This document shows, in pieces, positions 9,157 through 19,038 of a DNA stretch of 64,000 nucleotides. Numbering within the stretch: the first letter of the stretch is position 1; each line of letters opens with the position of its first letter. The stretch is taken from contig CAXMOM010000028.1 of assembly GCA_964195425.1 (NCBI GenBank), forward strand, positions 8,504 to 72,503. Reading direction: 5' to 3'. The translations under genes were made by a program, and so were the position numbers. Source of the DNA: Glaciecola sp964195425 (GTDB lineage Bacteria > Pseudomonadota > Gammaproteobacteria > Enterobacterales > Alteromonadaceae). A model generated the notes under the pieces. It made no database searches and was not told the DNA's origin. It saw only the letters and a list, made by a program, of their open reading frames with translations.

Positions 9157-9654
9157 GTTTGAATTCCTGTAATTTTTTTCGTTTAGATTTATCTTTGAAT
9201 TTTATTTGCACACAGCATGCCAATCATTAACACTATGATTTAATTGGACTTTTAAAAATAGGGAAATTATTTTTTAGCTAAACTTTCAATTTACTGGTTA
9301 AAAAGCCTATAAATTTGTAAGTTTGACGCTTAACTAAGGTTTCTTTTTAGAGCCTTAGATCGGCGTAGCTGCCATGAGTATGTTGTTAGAAATACTATGC
9401 CGACTTCTATTCTGTATAGACGCTTTTCGGATAAGCCCAACATGACAACAAAAAAATGGTCAATGTCTCGTTTCTTAACTATTGATGTAGTAAGTAAGCT
9501 CAAAAGCACTGAGCGCTATCTAGAGGAAAAGACAATGTGGATATTGGCTACAATTGCATGGTCATAATCGTTAGCGCCAGCAGTTATTACTGCGTTATGG
9601 GAACTGAGTCAGAAGGATCCGATCGTCTACCTTACCCTAACGACGTCGAAGTTA
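9157..9654. other. Intergenic stretch without a supported gene
   Basis: About 500 bases between two minus-strand genes. A 41-codon plus-strand frame at 9442-9567 has no convincing ribosome site. I see no repeat, RNA gene or strong terminator. Confidence 0.5.
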
Positions 9655-10077
9655 TCATACTCGCGGAATCGGTGGGCTAGGGTAAGGCGTGTCATGGCGA
9701 GCTGCTGAAATCGCGGTCAAAGACATACCAGCAAGCGTTGTAACATAGCCACATATTCCCAAAACATACTCCAAGGTGTCTTGACCGCGATCAAGTGCTT
9801 GATGGCCACCTCGCAGCGTTTCAACAACACCACCTACGATTCCACCACTTGCACCTGCGCTGTCAACCACCCCAACGTTCATTAGATCATCCAATTGATC
9901 CAGTAGTTTCACACCTGCCGCAGATAGCAGCGTGGTCACCACATTCAAGGTCCTCCTGATACGTCTTCGCGCAACAGTGGATGAGGTCTCGCCCATGCTA
10001 GGCAAAACAGGCATATTCTCTTTGGCCAGACGCACAAATGTCGTCCTCGGTACTGGCGCATTATCGCTTAAGGACAT
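9655..10077 (-). CDS. Hypothetical 140-residue protein with glycine-rich hydrophobic segment
   Basis: I do not recognise this family. The start is supported by AGGTGA five bases before the ATG at 10077. The N-terminal 45 residues are Arg-rich (STVARRRIRRTLN). A hydrophobic, glycine-rich stretch follows (GVVDSAGASGGIVGGVVETL), then a second hydrophobic segment (YVLGICGYVTTLAGMSL), ending in a proline-rich tail PYPSPPIPRV. It could be a small membrane-associated protein. The local base composition appears richer in G and C than the flanking intergenic DNA, which may mean acquisition or simply real coding pressure. Confidence 0.5.
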   Translation of the reverse strand: MSLSDNAPVPRTTFVRLAKENMPVLPSMGETSSTVARRRIRRTLNVVTTLLSAAGVKLLDQLDDLMNVGVVDSAGASGGIVGGVVETLRGGHQALDRGQDTLEYVLGICGYVTTLAGMSLTAISAARHDTPYPSPPIPRV

Positions 10078-10291
10078 AAATTCACCTGTAAAATATCGTA
10101 TTGAATAAATGGTTGCTTGGCCTAAGTTTAGGTTAACTTATCGAAATAGCTAACCGCAGTATTAGAAGTTTTGCATGAGCTAAAATCAACGGGTCAGGTT
10201 CGCTGAATAGAAGCCTATATATGTACCTGTAATTGCTAACACGGTGTCTGCTATAGTGTTCGAAATTCAAACTCGGAAACAAAAAAACTAT

Positions 10292-10854
10292 ATGAATCAA
10301 TTTGAATATCTGATTCAGTTTGTAGGAATTATTTATGCTTTAAGTGCCACTGATTTACTGGTTAGCGTGCATAGATTAATAATTGAAAGAAAAAATTTAC
10401 CTTTCATTTGGTCCCGATTATTTGGGGGATAGAAGCATTCTTACTCATAATAAGCGGTTGGTGGGGATTCTTGGAGCTCAACAATAGCATTGTGTTAGAA
10501 AATGCAGGGCCATTGTTTTTATTAAGTCTATTGCTTCTTGTACTGTTCTTAATTGCTTCATTGTCATTACCACATAAGGTGAACAAACCTCTGCGGCTTT
10601 GGGACTACTTCAACGCCCACAAAATCCTTTTTTACTTTTGTCATATGGCGTATTTTTTACTCATACCAATAGTGTTGGGAAGCTTTGCTGACGAAGTAAA
10701 TATCATTCAAACACTTAATCTATTAGGATTGACATTTGTGCTTTTCTGCTTAATGTGGCTAAAGCAAAGGGTTGGCATTTGGCAGTTAGCTTGTTTTTTA
10801 TGGTGGCATTATTGGGGTCAATTTTTAGTCAATCGATACAATTGCAGTGATTAG
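10292..10854 (+). pseudogene. Integral membrane protein gene with a frameshift
   Basis: A start at 10292 (MNQFEYLIQFVGIIYALS) reads in frame to a TAG at about 10429 after NLPFIW. One base out of frame, the reading continues as VPIIWGIEAFLLIISGWWGF through four or five hydrophobic helices to the stop at 10854. The two parts join smoothly at FIW/VPIIW near 10411, so a single-base loss explains the break. The intact ancestor would be about 187 residues, all membrane helices, of no family I can name. A sequencing error at one G is an alternative explanation. Confidence 0.65.
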
Positions 10855-10889
10855 ATTGTCAATAGATCTGGGTATAATTAAAAAGTTTA

Positions 10890-11372
10890 TTACAGAGCCT
10901 CCACATTCATCGGGGCGCTGAACACACTATTGTCAAGCACATCATAGGCTTCAACAACAACGCTTCCGCCCAACTCACGCATAGAAGAAGTAATAGTTAA
11001 CGAAAGGGAGGTTGTTTTTGGGCCATATACATTTCCATCGTTATCCCAAAACAGCACCCGATAGACGTCCGCTCTAACATCGTTCCACGAAATAACGAAA
11101 TCATTGCCATCGTTCTCGCCAGTTACTTTGAGGGTTCGCGCAGTCATAGAGTTTACACTGATATCAATAGTGTTCGCGATGGCAGGCCTCTTAGCAGTCG
11201 CTTTAGTCTTAGCCGACGCAGCAACAGCAGTCTTATCAATATTAGCGGTAGTAGCGACATTATTTCTACTTATATCCGATGTTTTCGAATCTGTTATTTT
11301 ATCGTCAATGGACGAAGCACAAGCACTTAACAATAGTGCAATCACGCTTACGGTAAGTCCTTTTAAAATCAT
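10890..11372 (-). CDS. Small lipoprotein of unknown function
   Basis: The 160-residue product begins MILKGLTVSVIALLLSACAS, a lipoprotein signal with LSAC and the lipidated Cys at residue 18. A low-complexity Ala/Thr/Lys linker (residues about 25-70) leads to a C-terminal domain of about 85 residues with alternating strands (FVISWNDVRADVYRVLFWDNDG, then SVVVEAYDVLDN). That pattern resembles a fibronectin type III-like beta sandwich, although I cannot assign it firmly. It is probably anchored in a membrane facing the periplasm. Confidence 0.75.
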   Translation of the reverse strand: MILKGLTVSVIALLLSACASSIDDKITDSKTSDISRNNVATTANIDKTAVAASAKTKATAKRPAIANTIDISVNSMTARTLKVTGENDGNDFVISWNDVRADVYRVLFWDNDGNVYGPKTTSLSLTITSSMRELGGSVVVEAYDVLDNSVFSAPMNVEAL

Positions 11373-11579
11373 AACGGTTTTCTTTTTAGCTACGAATATG
11401 GAATGTATTTAAATATACGTGCAATTCTACAAAAAAAAAGCTTTAGTTTGAAATTGCATGAAACTTTACAGCTGACTTGATTCACTGAATAATACAGGTT
11501 TGTGAACATAAAAAAATTTGCCTTCTGGTAAACGCTTCGTCGATCGCTGTTTTGATGCTTTACCGCTAGTTAAATAAGG

Positions 11580-13370
11580 TTATAGCTGTTGTTCAATCCA
11601 GTCTATTGTTAACTCCTCAAGCAATGCCATAGGTAAACTACCATTTTTAAGCATTTGATCATGAAAAGCTCTGATATCAAATTTATCGCCTAATTTAGCT
11701 TCGGAAAGTTGGCGTAATTCTCTTATTTTAATCTCACCAATTTTGTAAGATAACGCTTGCCCTGGCCAACTAATATAACGATCAATTTGTTTGATCACAT
11801 CAGCCATACTTAATGCGGTATTTTCAGCTAAGTAGTCAATCGCTTGTTGTCTGCTCCACCCTTTTGCATGCATGCCAGTATCAACCACTAAACGACATGC
11901 GCGCCATGCTTCGTAGGTTAAACGACCAAAGTCACTATATGGGTCTTGATAGAAACCCATTTCCTTGCCTAAGCTCTCAGAATATAAACCCCAACCTTCG
12001 CCATAAGCTGAATGGTAGAGGGTTTTTCGAAATTCAGCCATATCGACTTCTTGTGCTATCGCACTTTGAAAATGATGCCCTGGTTCGGCTTCATGAAACG
12101 TTAGGGCCTCAAGGGTATATAGCGGTTCACTTTTAAGGTTGTTGGTATCAATAAAGTAAGTCCCCGACGTGGTGCCGCTGCCATCAGAAGCCACATAATA
12201 AGCGCCACCGTCGGGGCTCGATTTTATATCAAAAGTAGAGCGTGGTAACACTGAAAACCACTTGGGTAATTGCGCAGCCATTTTACGCGTAATATAACTG
12301 GCCTTTTCAATCAAATCTTTTGGCGTATCCGTATAAAATTGTGGGTCGGTTCGTAAAAGTTGAATAAAAGACGCGAAATCACCTTGGTACTCTAAATCAC
12401 TGATAATAGTGTTCATTTCGCTGCGAATACGAGCGACTTCATCCAATCCTAATTGATGGATTTCATCAGCAGTCATATTGGTTGTAGTATAATACTCAAT
12501 TAAATATTGGTAATACTCCTCACCTTTCGTCAGTGCGCTTATACCGACTTTTTGACGGCAGTTTGGCATATATTCTTCGGTAAAAAATTGATGGAATTTA
12601 CGATACTCAGGAATAACTTGCTCAGTGATTAATTTCGCGGCTTGGCTTTGTAATGCCGCTTTATCAGTATCATTAATGCGGTTTGGCATATTTAACAAAG
12701 GCTGATAAAACACGCTATCGTTAATATCGGCTACAATATGTTTGCTAATACTAGCGTCGTATTTAGCAAAACTTTTACAATAATGCGTATGTCCTTGGTC
12801 AATTGCCTCAGTTAAGTTCTCAATATGCTCGGCGTTATAACGCGGAAAGTCAGCTAGGCTGAGCATATATTTGTCATAATTATTTTTAGTTAAAAACGAC
12901 ATGTTTGCCGGAGCGCCTGCAAAGTAACTATGAAAGCCAGCGTAGATGTTCATTGGATAAAAGTGGTCTAATTGCTGATAACTTTTCGCCTCGGCGTTAC
13001 GTTCATATACAAATAAGCGATAGGTCACCTGCTCATTTGCCGTTAACTCATTAACATCTATGCGTGCCAAGCGCTTTAATAGTCCTGCGTTGTAAGTCTC
13101 ACGTCGCTGTACTGCTACCGCTGAAAACTCGGGCAAATGCCCATTCATGCGAAACGTATCGGGGTCTTTTCGAAAGAATATTTGCTCTTGATTAGCGGTT
13201 TTCCAGTGTTCGTTGAGTATATGATTTAGGCTTAGTGAAGCCTCTTTAGAAGCAGTAGATACTTTTATATTAGTAGCTAAACCTTGTGTTTTTGCGCCTA
13301 CTAGCCCACAGGGGCTTAACGCTAAAACACACGCTAATACTAATGTTTTGCTGCTGATTAATTTTTTCAT
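11580..13370 (-). CDS. DUF885 family secreted protein (putative zinc peptidase-like)
   Basis: The 596-residue protein starts MKKLISSKTLVLACVLAL, a cleavable signal peptide ending near VGAKTQ, so it is exported. It has the whole length of the DUF885 family, including the HEAEPGHHFQ motif (a HExxxGHH-type metal site) and downstream GEGWGLYSE and the C-terminal GQALSYKIGEIKIREL. Family members are thought to be metal-dependent hydrolases, but activity is poorly established. The start at 13370 is chosen over an in-frame codon at 13478 because the signal peptide begins there; no strong ribosome site is visible. It stands alone with no operon partner. Confidence 0.85.
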   Translation of the reverse strand: MKKLISSKTLVLACVLALSPCGLVGAKTQGLATNIKVSTASKEASLSLNHILNEHWKTANQEQIFFRKDPDTFRMNGHLPEFSAVAVQRRETYNAGLLKRLARIDVNELTANEQVTYRLFVYERNAEAKSYQQLDHFYPMNIYAGFHSYFAGAPANMSFLTKNNYDKYMLSLADFPRYNAEHIENLTEAIDQGHTHYCKSFAKYDASISKHIVADINDSVFYQPLLNMPNRINDTDKAALQSQAAKLITEQVIPEYRKFHQFFTEEYMPNCRQKVGISALTKGEEYYQYLIEYYTTTNMTADEIHQLGLDEVARIRSEMNTIISDLEYQGDFASFIQLLRTDPQFYTDTPKDLIEKASYITRKMAAQLPKWFSVLPRSTFDIKSSPDGGAYYVASDGSGTTSGTYFIDTNNLKSEPLYTLEALTFHEAEPGHHFQSAIAQEVDMAEFRKTLYHSAYGEGWGLYSESLGKEMGFYQDPYSDFGRLTYEAWRACRLVVDTGMHAKGWSRQQAIDYLAENTALSMADVIKQIDRYISWPGQALSYKIGEIKIRELRQLSEAKLGDKFDIRAFHDQMLKNGSLPMALLEELTIDWIEQQL

Positions 13371-13812
13371 AGTGGATACGCAATAAGAAATCCGAAGTGT
13401 TAGCAGTATATCAAATAACATTTCATTTAAAACAGTAAACTCGGCAATACAATTTTCTGTAGAAACCACCACGTTCATATCTCGAATAACGGTACGTTCA
13501 CCATTAATTGCTGCTCGCTCGAGGCGCTTAAAGCGTGCTTATCTCAAAAACAATATTACCCAGATTATTATTTACGTTTAGTGTTCTGTTGGTTAACTGC
13601 TTAACCGTAATTTCGATAGGATCTATTCTCATCACGGGTTTAGTGATTTTGGTCACAATTTGGCGATAAAACGTAATAACTCGTGATTTGCATATTTCGC
13701 AGTCGACAAAATTAATCTACGTGACTGATTTTATTGAAAATATTACTGGCGTCATTCTTGCTTTCCTTAATTTAAAGCCTACAACCGACAACATTGTTTT
13801 CTGGAGAATTAA
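13371..13812. other. Divergent intergenic region
   Basis: This 440-base AT-rich stretch lies between the DUF885 gene and the DUF4389 gene and should hold both promoters. I could not pick out a clear operator, RNA gene or terminator. Confidence 0.5.
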
Positions 13813-14238
13813 ATGAACGAAAAAACCAAAGCAACATTAACTAATCTCGATGCCTGGAAGCGAGGTTTATACATGGTTCTTTTTTCCATAATTTCGGGGG
13901 TGGCAAAGTTTGTCGTAACCTTGGTCGCGATTTTTCAATTTATCACACTTCTCTTTAAAGGGCAGGCGAATGAAGCTGTGATACCTTTAGGTCAGAATTT
14001 GAGTACTTATCTTTATCAAATCACCTTGTTTTTAACCTTTAAAACCGAAGAAATGCCATTTCCTTTTCTTAGTTTTCCAGATGGACCACCCGAAGCAGTA
14101 CTAAATGAAGAAAGCGCAGAAACTAAGCCCACTACTGAGGCTACTGTAAAAAATGATGAAGAGACTGTAGACGTAGCAGATGAAGATGAAAAGAATCAAA
14201 TAGGGGAAGAAAAAGATAAAAAGAATGATTCCTTATAA
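13813..14238 (+). CDS. DUF4389-type small membrane protein
   Basis: The 141-residue protein has a DUF4389-like N-terminus (WKRGLYMVLFSIISG, then a helix with VVTLVAIFQFITLLF and an amphipathic QNLSTYLYQITLFLTF). After it comes a PFPF region (MPFPFLSFPDGPP) and a strongly acidic, Lys-rich tail of about 45 residues. GGAG lies 7 bases before the ATG at 13813. Function is unknown in the family; it is likely an inner-membrane protein with a disordered cytoplasmic tail. No operon partner is seen. Confidence 0.85.
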   Translation: MNEKTKATLTNLDAWKRGLYMVLFSIISGVAKFVVTLVAIFQFITLLFKGQANEAVIPLGQNLSTYLYQITLFLTFKTEEMPFPFLSFPDGPPEAVLNEESAETKPTTEATVKNDEETVDVADEDEKNQIGEEKDKKNDSL

Positions 14239-14427
14239 CCGGCAAAAGCGCTTTAGCTTAGCGTAAATCTAAAACGAACGCTGGCGGTTAAAAAGTCATT
14301 AACGGCCAGCTTTCTGCAATCTACACAATGTCGGTATTAAAACAATCATGTTAATTATTTTAGGCCGACAACAGACTTACCTGTCGCCAGCTCATATCGC
14401 TTCCATTTGTTCTTCTGACCCCCTCTA

Positions 14428-15802
14428 TTACAATGATTTTAGGAAGGCAATCAGTGCCTCTTTATCTGATGAAGACAGATTTGTATAGGCTGTTTGTGCT
14501 GCTTGCGCTTCACCACCGTGCCATAGGATTGCTTCATCGATATTGCGCGCTCTGCCATCGTATAGGAAGCCAACACGATTGATGTCATCAGCACTTCCTG
14601 CCATGGAGAATGTATCATTCGCCTTGGCATCGCGAACCATTACGTCAATAGCATGGCCCAAACCCCACAGTGGTGTAGTTCGCCATTCCGCGCCGCTAGC
14701 CACGCCCTCTCCCAAGCTATCTGCCAGTCCTGGTCACATGTCATGCAATAACATGTCCGTGTATGGATAAATTGTTTGGCCACGCAGTTCAGTTGATGGC
14801 GCATAATCACTGGTTTGCATCGACGGGCGATGACAGCCAGCACAACCAATAGTGTCTATTCACTTACTGCATCGAGCAAACCCAAACCAACTAACTGCGG
14901 TGCAATACGCGCAGAGAATGTAGCAGATATGCCACCACTAAAGACATGGTTAGGCTGGCGGCGCTGCTATAAACTGACTTAGCTCAAACTCCATATTCAC
15001 GCCAACCTGAAGAGGCGTATTGAACGTCGCTACGTTCTTCCATTGTTCAGTAATATCCACGGTATACATGAATTGATGACCTGTACTGCTGGTTTTTACG
15101 AAATCATTGTTCCATGTGCCTCTACCCACATAGCTTGCGGTAGGATTAAAGTGGAACTGTCCGGTAGTGGTGACGCCAGAAAACCATACTCGAAATTCCC
15201 GGGCACTTAGCTGGCTTTCGGTAATATACGTGGCTCGGATGAGACTTTGTCCATTCGCTACATGATCCTCAAATTGAACTCGCGCGGTACGATATTCCCA
15301 ATAGTGCGCCAGCCAGTGATCGTAATGATCTGAGTTGAAGACGAAGACAACGATAAATACCTGCTACAACGTGGCTGTCAGTGCGGTCACCAAATGCTCC
15401 ACCAGAAAGGTTAGCCAAAGTGGTCCACTGGCTATTGTCATTTGAACCCTGCACCTTATAAGTATCGGCGTTGGCCGCTTCCCAACAGATGATGACTTCA
15501 CTTAGTGCAAAAGTACCGCCTAAATCTAGTATTAAACTACTTGGGTCTACCCAGTGAAGAGACTCCCAGCGTGTGCTTTGATTGCCGTCTACCGCCAACG
15601 ACGCCGCCATTATCGCCGAAGAGGCAGATGCGGTGGCACTTAACTTGTTGATTACGAGTTCACAGCCATCACTGTCTACATTCTCGCCGGCGGCTGTATT
15701 GGCTAGTTGTGCATAGGCTTGATTGAACGTGCACATGGCGAGAATTAGTAACGCTCAGGTTTTTAGAATCGAATGATCTAAAGGTCTTCTTTGAAAAGTC
15801 AT
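14428..15802 (-). pseudogene. Decayed secreted protein: discoidin domain plus di-haem oxidoreductase C-terminus
   Basis: Pieces in several frames on the minus strand form one degraded gene. At 15802 an ATG with AGGAC upstream starts MTFQRRPLDHSILKT, then TGA, then the rest of a signal peptide (ALLILAMC, NQAYAQ). Next comes an F5/8 type C (discoidin) domain reading WESLHWVDPSSLILDLGG and VQGSNDNSQW. After a frameshift near 15300 comes a beta-rich piece (YRTARVQFEDHVANGQ, then WKNVATFNTPLQVGV). After another break come SARIAPQLVGLGLLDAV and CAGCHRPSMQTSDY, both typical of the di-haem DUF1111 oxidoreductases. The final piece, LGEGVASGAEWRTTPLWGLG to IAFLKSL, is their usual end. At least two in-frame TGA codons and three frame breaks are present, and most of the oxidoreductase N-terminus is missing. 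Confidence 0.8.
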
Positions 15803-16059
15803 AATCATGTCCTTTATTTAACTTGTATGTTTTTCGTTACCTTTTTATTTATTTTTTATACATAACGGAAAGGTAATCAACCACGCTTATAGGACGAAAT
15901 GGCCTTTAAGCGCGCTGAGGTGGTGTGAAAAGATTAAAATAAACGTAAAATATTTGAATAACTAATGCAGAAACTAGTAATGGCTTCTCAACAAAAAAAC
16001 AATAAGCGCGGAAATATTGGACCCCAATTAATTACCTATTACGGGTTCTTAATCGTAAC

Positions 16060-16956
16060 TTACCGTGCTTTTATCATCACCATTGCTATTCCTCCTAGCA
16101 CCATGGTTTGCGCAATGATCAAAGGCAGCGTTATAGCCTCGCCCACCCATATAGCACCCCCAACCGCGGCAATAATAGGCACCAGTAACTGCACAACACC
16201 AGCTTGCACACGACTAAGACTTGGCAATGCAACATACCAAATTGCATAGCCGAAAGCCGAGGTGATGACCCCTGAAGATACTGCGAGCCAAAATCCGTCT
16301 GCCGATATTGCTGCGGGCATGAATAAATAAACCGCCAACAAAGGGATGCAGAAGAGCACGCTTAACATAAAATTAGCGCTGGTATCGATAAAAGGTGAAG
16401 TCGACCCTCTTCCCAATAATGTATAACCACCCCAGGCCATTCCTGCAAAAACCATAAATACAAAACCCAATAATGATAAATTTGTAGCTTGCCAATCAAG
16501 CTGTGAATAAATTAGAAACCACAGCCCGCAAAACGCGAGAGCGATACCGACAATATGATGCCAAGGCAGTTGCTCTTGTTTATAAATGCTCACTGCAATC
16601 ATGGTTAACTGCACCGTTCCAAATAACACCAAAGCGCCCACACCTGTGTCTAGGGCAATATACGCAAACGAAAACCCCACGGCATACACAAACAGCATGG
16701 CCGAGGCGATCCATTTTTTACGAATAGATTGAAACACCCGCTTACGAGTAAACGTATTGTTGCTGCGGTTTATACGCCCGCCTATCCAAAAAATAGCCAT
16801 AAATGCTAAGGCACCTGATACTAGCCGAATAATCGTAAAACTGGTGGCGTCTATTTGACCGTCACCCAGTGCTAGCCTGCAAAGCACTGAGTTACCCGCA
16901 AACGCGAAAAGTGCAAAAAGGGTCGTGGTAAAGGTTTTAATATTAATGGGTTTCAT
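16060..16956 (-). CDS. DMT superfamily (EamA) transporter
   Basis: The 298-residue protein has about ten hydrophobic helices arranged as two EamA repeats. The first contains FAGNSVLCRLALGDG and FTIIRLVSGALAFM; the second contains AGMAWGGYTLLGRGS and the conserved end VQLLVPIIAAVGGAIWVGE. This layout is that of drug/metabolite exporters such as RhtA and YdcZ-like proteins. The substrate cannot be assigned. It stands alone on the minus strand; the stop lies within 350 bases of a decayed gene. Confidence 0.9.
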   Translation of the reverse strand: MKPINIKTFTTTLFALFAFAGNSVLCRLALGDGQIDATSFTIIRLVSGALAFMAIFWIGGRINRSNNTFTRKRVFQSIRKKWIASAMLFVYAVGFSFAYIALDTGVGALVLFGTVQLTMIAVSIYKQEQLPWHHIVGIALAFCGLWFLIYSQLDWQATNLSLLGFVFMVFAGMAWGGYTLLGRGSTSPFIDTSANFMLSVLFCIPLLAVYLFMPAAISADGFWLAVSSGVITSAFGYAIWYVALPSLSRVQAGVVQLLVPIIAAVGGAIWVGEAITLPLIIAQTMVLGGIAMVMIKAR

Positions 16957-17103
16957 TTAAATAGTTTACTACACTGTGGGTGCCAAACGCAGGAGAATTA
17001 TTTGAAGCGCATAGCCCGTAATAATAGTGGAACTGAGCCTCTTGATACTTTTATTGCAGCAACGGCGATTTTTTGTATTTTGGATGGAAACTGATATAGC
17101 CAT

Positions 17104-17732
17104 TTACGCCTGTAAAAGAGGCATGTAGTAGTAAGCCTCTAAATACAATAGCTTCTCAGAATCGTCTTCTTCATCCACTTGCAATTCTCTTAAATAGCCA
17201 CTAACCCTAGTGTGCACTTCTTCTAACTTTTTCTCAGAACGAGCATGCGCGAGTAAAAATATCTCGTCCGATTGCTGAACTCAAATTTCATACACATCAT
17301 ATTCGTCCATAATTGGAATCTTCATAAATGTCGTTATGTTACTTGAAACAATCGGCACCATCACAAAGCCGCAGAAATCCGTTTTTGAATCTTTAAATTT
17401 GGGAATACCAGTAATAATAGTATTAGCGCCCACCTGATCTGATTTCGCTGCAGCCGCAGGGCTTAAATAATGGGGGTATAGCGACGGTAAGATTCTTGTA
17501 AGCCATCACAAAGCGACGACAATATCCCTTCACGATTTGGCAACTTTACTAGCGACATCTCTAAATACAAATTCATCAGCTGTTTGCCCGAAAAAGCACC
17601 GGCTACCTTATTGAGCTCTGCCGATGTTATTTCGCCATCATTGGCTTTGGTAGGTACATTATAAAATCAACCACCGTTATCTAAGGACTTCAGGGCAGCA
17701 GCTGCGCTTTTGTATGGCTTAACTTTTTTCAT
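17104..17732 (-). pseudogene. Broken gene of unknown function, two stops and a frameshift
   Basis: From an ATG at 17732 with a good AAAGGAAA ribosome site, the frame reads MKKVKPYKSAAAALKSLDNGG, then TGA, then FYNVPTKANDGEITSAELNK. A frameshift follows in a CCCCC run near 17475. The shifted frame reads PHYLSPAAAAKSDQVGANT and KTDFCGFVMVPIVSSN, meets another TGA after DEYDVYEI, and continues VQQSDEIFLLAHARSEKKLE to a TAA at 17104. The parts join into one product of about 210 residues. I do not recognise the family; it is likely cytoplasmic and soluble. Confidence 0.65.
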
Positions 17733-17961
17733 TAAATGTTTCCTTTTTCTCTAGAGCAATCGTAGTAATGTTAACTGTTGGCACAAGAAAGTAGAAAGGG
17801 TTTTGATAGAGACAGGTTACATGTCAATACTTAACTACAGTCTACACGCTAAGGTTCTTGGATTAAAAATAAGCCTGTACAGCGAAAACTTGATACACTA
17901 TTGGGTAGGCTATTAAGTACATTCTTGTGATTTATTATCGGTGCAATATGAGTAAACTAAC

Positions 17962-18981
17962 ATGAAGTCTTTTACTGGGAAACACATACTCAGCGTAAAT
18001 CAATTTGATCGCAGCGCGGTGGAGCAGGTTTTTGCTATTGCCGACAACATGCAGCCTTATGCAGCACGCGAAAAACGTACCAAAGTACTCGATGGGGCCA
18101 TTTTAGGTAACTTGTTTTTTGAGCCAAGTACCCGGACTCGCGTTAGTTTTGGTACCGCATTTAACCTATTGGGTGGTGAAGTTCGTGAAACCACCGGCAT
18201 GAGCAATACCGCCTTGGCAAAAGGTGAATCATTATACGACACAGCCCGCGTATTAAGCGGTTATAGCGATATTATTGCGATGCGTCATCCGGTAGCAGGC
18301 TCTGTGTCTGAATTTGCTAAAGGCAGTCGCGTACCGGTAATTAATGGGGGCGATGGTGCAAACGAACATCCTACTCAAGCGCTACTCGATTTATACACTA
18401 TTGCTAAAGAACGCGCTTCCTTTGGTCACGGTATAGATGGCTTGCATATTGCCATGATTGGCGACTTAAAATTTGGCAGGACGGTGCATTCACTCGCCAC
18501 TATGCTTAGCTTATTTAAAAATATAAAGTTTACGCTTATCTCGCCAAAAGACTTAAGTATGCCTAGTAAAGTGTGCGATGTTATCGAATCTGCAGGTCAT
18601 TCACTTACGATTACCGAAAAACTCGAAGGCTTGGTGCAAGCAGATATTTGTTATCAAACACGTATTCAAGAAGAACGCTTTGCTACGCAAGAACAAGCCA
18701 ATCAATTTAGAGGGAAGTTTAGATTAAACCAACAAATTTATACTCAACACTTTAAGTCGCAAACGGTAATTATGCATCCTTTACCGCGCGACTCCAGAGC
18801 TGAGGCCAATGAACTAGACAACGATTTAAACATTCATCCTAACTTAGCCATATTTAGACAAACCGATAACGGCGTATTAGTAAGAATGGCACTTTTTGCC
18901 CTTACCCTGGGCGTAGAGAACATTGTGAAAGATTTCGATCGCAGCGTGCACTGGTTTAGCAATAAAGGCTCGTCGAAATAA
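17962..18981 (+). CDS. pyrB: Aspartate carbamoyltransferase, catalytic chain
   Basis: This enzyme catalyses carbamoyl phosphate plus L-aspartate to N-carbamoyl-aspartate, the first committed step of pyrimidine synthesis. The 339-residue product carries the carbamoyl-phosphate signature FFEPSTRTRVSF (about residue 53), the HPTQALLDLY segment and the HPLPR motif near residue 275 that closes the active site. It is slightly longer than the Escherichia coli chain and has no adjacent pyrI, so regulation by a separate regulatory chain is not evident here. It starts at ATG 17962, and hemL follows 57 bases downstream. Confidence 0.95.
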   Translation: MKSFTGKHILSVNQFDRSAVEQVFAIADNMQPYAAREKRTKVLDGAILGNLFFEPSTRTRVSFGTAFNLLGGEVRETTGMSNTALAKGESLYDTARVLSGYSDIIAMRHPVAGSVSEFAKGSRVPVINGGDGANEHPTQALLDLYTIAKERASFGHGIDGLHIAMIGDLKFGRTVHSLATMLSLFKNIKFTLISPKDLSMPSKVCDVIESAGHSLTITEKLEGLVQADICYQTRIQEERFATQEQANQFRGKFRLNQQIYTQHFKSQTVIMHPLPRDSRAEANELDNDLNIHPNLAIFRQTDNGVLVRMALFALTLGVENIVKDFDRSVHWFSNKGSSK

Positions 18982-19038
18982 ACGCAAAAATTCTGTAACA
19001 ACGACAAATCAACTTATTAATAAGAGAATATAAGATAC

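Noticed and set aside
9442..9567. 41-codon plus-strand frame as a small gene
   Set aside because: No ribosome site, no recognisable features and no neighbouring context.
17104..17732. TGA read as tryptophan in this genome
   Set aside because: Other genes end normally at TGA (for example the dehydrogenase and the small frame at 46137), and the stops occur only in broken genes that also carry frameshifts.
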